Source of the DNA: Augochlora pura
Lineage: Eukaryota > Arthropoda > Insecta > Hymenoptera > Halictidae
Assembly (NCBI RefSeq): GCF_028453695.1
Contig: NC_135780.1
Location: 11,777,172-11,841,171 of the forward strand
Reading direction: 5' to 3'
DNA length: 64,000 nucleotides
A program made the position numbers and the translations under genes. Shown here in pieces: positions 61,694 to 64,000 of the stretch (position 1 is the first letter of the stretch; each line of letters opens with the position of its first letter). Under the pieces are notes generated by a model. It saw nothing but the letters and a program-made list of their open reading frames with translations, made no database searches and was not told the origin of the DNA.

Positions 61694-64000
61694 ATGGAGA
61701 ATTACACAGAGGAGAACACCATCAACATGAACGGAAGTGGTACGTCCGATGCGGTAGCACATTCACGAAATTATTACTTGGTGTTAGTTCAATGACGGAT
61801 ACGCATTTGCACATTTTTTTTTTTACAAAAGAACAATCACTTTCGCCGAAAACTCCTCAAATCGAATTATGGATTAACTTGAACTCAAATGATTTGTCGT
61901 ACCTTCAGTTTGCTATTTTACTTGTATGCACTCGTTTTTTTTACAATTGTTCATTCAGAACAAATTGCCCATTACTTTCTCAACATCCTGCGCAGAGGTA
62001 AAATAATGCAATGTCACTTTTGGTGACTGAATTTACTAATGAAATATTTGTAATGATTCAGAGGAGCTACAGGAGAAGATAAGTAGACTGGAATCTGAAA
62101 ACGTGAAGATGCAAGAAGAATTCAATGTTCAGAGGGCAAAGTTGAAGGACTTATTCCTTCAAAAAGAAGGTGAAATCATTCTCTGTATGTAGATGTACGT
62201 AATTTCCTGAGAATTGTGTTAATTAGAGTATACGTTTACAGAAGAATTAAAGAGAAGATTAAATGATAATACCACTTTGCAAGAACAGAACACGAAGCTA
62301 AAAAATGAGTTGTACGAATTGAACAATATACTGGTTAGAACTAATTTAAAAATTCTACGCGATACGGTGGATGAATCTTCGAGCTCGCGGAAAATGGATG
62401 CAGAAGTATCAAAATTAAAAGGGACTCTGTCCAAGTTGCAAGAAGAGAATAAATGGTTAAAGTCGCAGATACCTAGGGAACAGCCTGTGGATGGACCACA
62501 AATATCATTGTCAACAGTAACAAAAACAATAGCCCGGAAAGTAGTCTCGCAGTTAGGCGCCGATGCTTTATCTTTGGGTCCCGACAATCTCGAGGAAAGC
62601 ATGAGGAAGGTAAAAAGATATGTACGTAAACCTTAGGATATATGATTTTTGAACTTTTCTGCAATGAGCTTGTAGAGCTGCACCGCATTTCAGAAATTGT
62701 TCATAAATCATCTTAATGATCACGATGAAGTGTTTATTTTATTACTTGTTTTTTTTCCTATCGATTTTACGTAGGTGTGCAAATGTTAGAAAGTATTGCT
62801 TTATAGGCACAGGAAGATGCAGAAGTTCTGCGTTCACTGGTAGTGCCACTCGAAGAAGAAATTAAAGCCTTGAAAGAGAAATTGAGAGCCACAGACGACG
62901 AGTTACAGAAATGCAAAGAGTCGGTAAAGAGACAACAGGAGCCGGGTTCCTTCGAGCCGGCGTGCGACATGTGTGCTAATTACGAGGCGCAATTAGTCAA
63001 AATGCAGGCCACTGCTAAAGATTTAGAGAAACAACTTTTGGATTCCGAGCGTATGTTGCAAATGCAGAAAGAAGACCTGGCCAAGGAAGTGGAGTTTCGT
63101 AAAGAAATGGAAGAGAAATGGAATGAAAAGAAGGAGGAACATAAAATCAAAGTAGCCGAACTCACGGATACCTCGCAAACGGTACTACAGTCTTTGATTG
63201 AATTGAAAAAAACTTTCGAACAAGTTCAGAGAAATGCCAAAGAAGAACTGGTGAAATTGACGCGGGGTCGGGAAGAAGTACAGAGGCACCTTATCGCGTA
63301 AGAAAACTTTCTATAACCATACAGTTTTTATATAATTGTCGTATCTTGATTTAAAGTGCACACGAAGTAACTTTCTTTGCCAAGGCATTCCTGACAAAAT
63401 TTTATTGAAAATCTAGTTGAATCTTTGCAGACTGCAAAAAGAAAATGAGAACCTTGTTGGTAAGCATAGTAAACATTCCCAACAACTACAGAGTGAGAGT
63501 ATCAACATGCCGAATAATGTCGAGGAGCTGCATGTCAGTCTTTTAAAGATGCGCGAAGATCTGATCACTGCTAAAGTGGCACAAGAAGTTGCGCAAGAAA
63601 AGGAAGAAACATTACGATACGAAGTAACTTTATTGCACGAACAAATGGAACAAGAAAGTAGAGTGAAAGAACAAGAAGTATTGGTATTAAAGGATGAAAT
63701 TAGCGGATTAAGGTAATATAGCTTATTATTTTAATCTTATTAGCGTTTGATGCGAATAAGTTTTTGGTTTTGCTAACTGTACTTACTGTGCAGAACACAA
63801 TTAGATAAGTATATTAGAGACCATCGATCGCTTACCGAAAGGGAAGAGAAACTGGAGCGTTTAGAAAAACAATTGGAAACTGTCTTGAAAGAGAATAAAG
63901 AGGCTGAATTAAAAATTGCCGAGTTACGGCAAAGAGTTACCAGTCTTCAACAAGAATTAGATACTAGTGAAGCGGTACAAAAAGACTTTGTTAGACTGTC
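61694..64000 (+). CDS. Rbpn-5: rabaptin-5 (Rab5 effector), 3'-partial
   Basis: Six exons are visible: 61694-61739, 62062-62169, 62242-62609, 62807-63297, 63431-63712 and 63794 to the window end, all in phase. The protein starts MENYTEENTINMNGS and is almost entirely coiled coil. Segments that identify rabaptin are the N-terminal EEFNVQRAKLKDLFLQKE, the AQEDAEVLRSLVVPLEEEIK helix, the CDMCANYEAQLVKMQ motif, ALQKENENLVGKHSKHSQQL, and the C-terminal Rab5-binding region leading to LDTSEAVQKDFVRLS at the window edge. Rabaptin-5 binds GTP-loaded Rab5 and Rabex-5 on early endosomes and supports homotypic fusion. The protein is shorter than the vertebrate one because the central Ser-rich linker is reduced. 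The C terminus lies beyond 64000. Confidence 0.93.

Noticed and set aside
1..64000. tRNA and rRNA genes
   Set aside because: No tRNA B-box (GGTTCGAATCC-like) with a matching A-box, and no rRNA-like segment, was noticed by eye. A covariance-model scan would be the decisive test.

Overview
The window looks like a nuclear chromosome segment from an insect, most likely a hymenopteran and probably bee-like. Its genes are multi-exon with short GT-AG introns and metazoan families. Two of them are arthropod neuropeptide precursors, an allatostatin CCC-type exon and CNMamide. GC-rich, CpG-rich stretches alternate with very AT-rich DNA. A run of 100 N (36372-36471) shows that this is an assembled scaffold. 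Species-level placement is an inference.

Layout. Positions 1-14.8 kb hold no recognisable exon. They contain simple repeats, an AT-rich minisatellite with a higher-order 270 bp unit, 20 bp and 33 bp arrays, and short TTAA-bounded elements, including a clear piggyBac-type miniature element at 751-1095. The last exon of an allatostatin CCC-type precursor (+) lies at 14807-15055. DNA ligase III (-, 18 visible exons, 18580-23933) follows, with its 5' end not found. 24.0-32.4 kb is gene-free as far as I can see. A possible promoter and 5' leader exon (32.4-32.8 kb) may belong to CNMamide (+), whose three coding exons run from 37730 to 40237. 40.3-43.4 kb is empty.

From 43.5 kb onward the window is gene-dense and AT-richer: Ppil4 (-, 43498-45287), divergent to a p24/TMED cargo receptor (+, 46190-47400); a long AT-rich convergent interval; a FOXN2/3 (CHES-1-like) forkhead gene (-, 52246-54162); a double-FYVE ZFYVE1/DFCP1 orthologue (-, 57124-59714); and the first six exons of rabaptin-5 (+, 61694 to the window end).

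Most gene models were rebuilt exon by exon. Reading phase is conserved across every proposed junction, which is the main support for the boundaries. ZFYVE1 (a PI3P-binding FYVE protein) and rabaptin-5 (a Rab5 effector) sit head to head and both belong to endosome/phosphoinositide biology. The p24 protein acts in early secretory traffic. The two neuropeptides are both disulphide-bridged and C-terminally amidated.

The strongest unusual signals are: a perfect six-fold 27 bp repeat in the ligase III linker that encodes six 9-residue units, five of them with an IK-x-E (SUMO-consensus-like) core; a piggyBac MITE whose terminal architecture matches the canonical asymmetric 13-31-19 / 19-3-13 layout; and about a dozen further TTAA-bounded, inverted-repeat elements of several families, confined to the first 40 kb.
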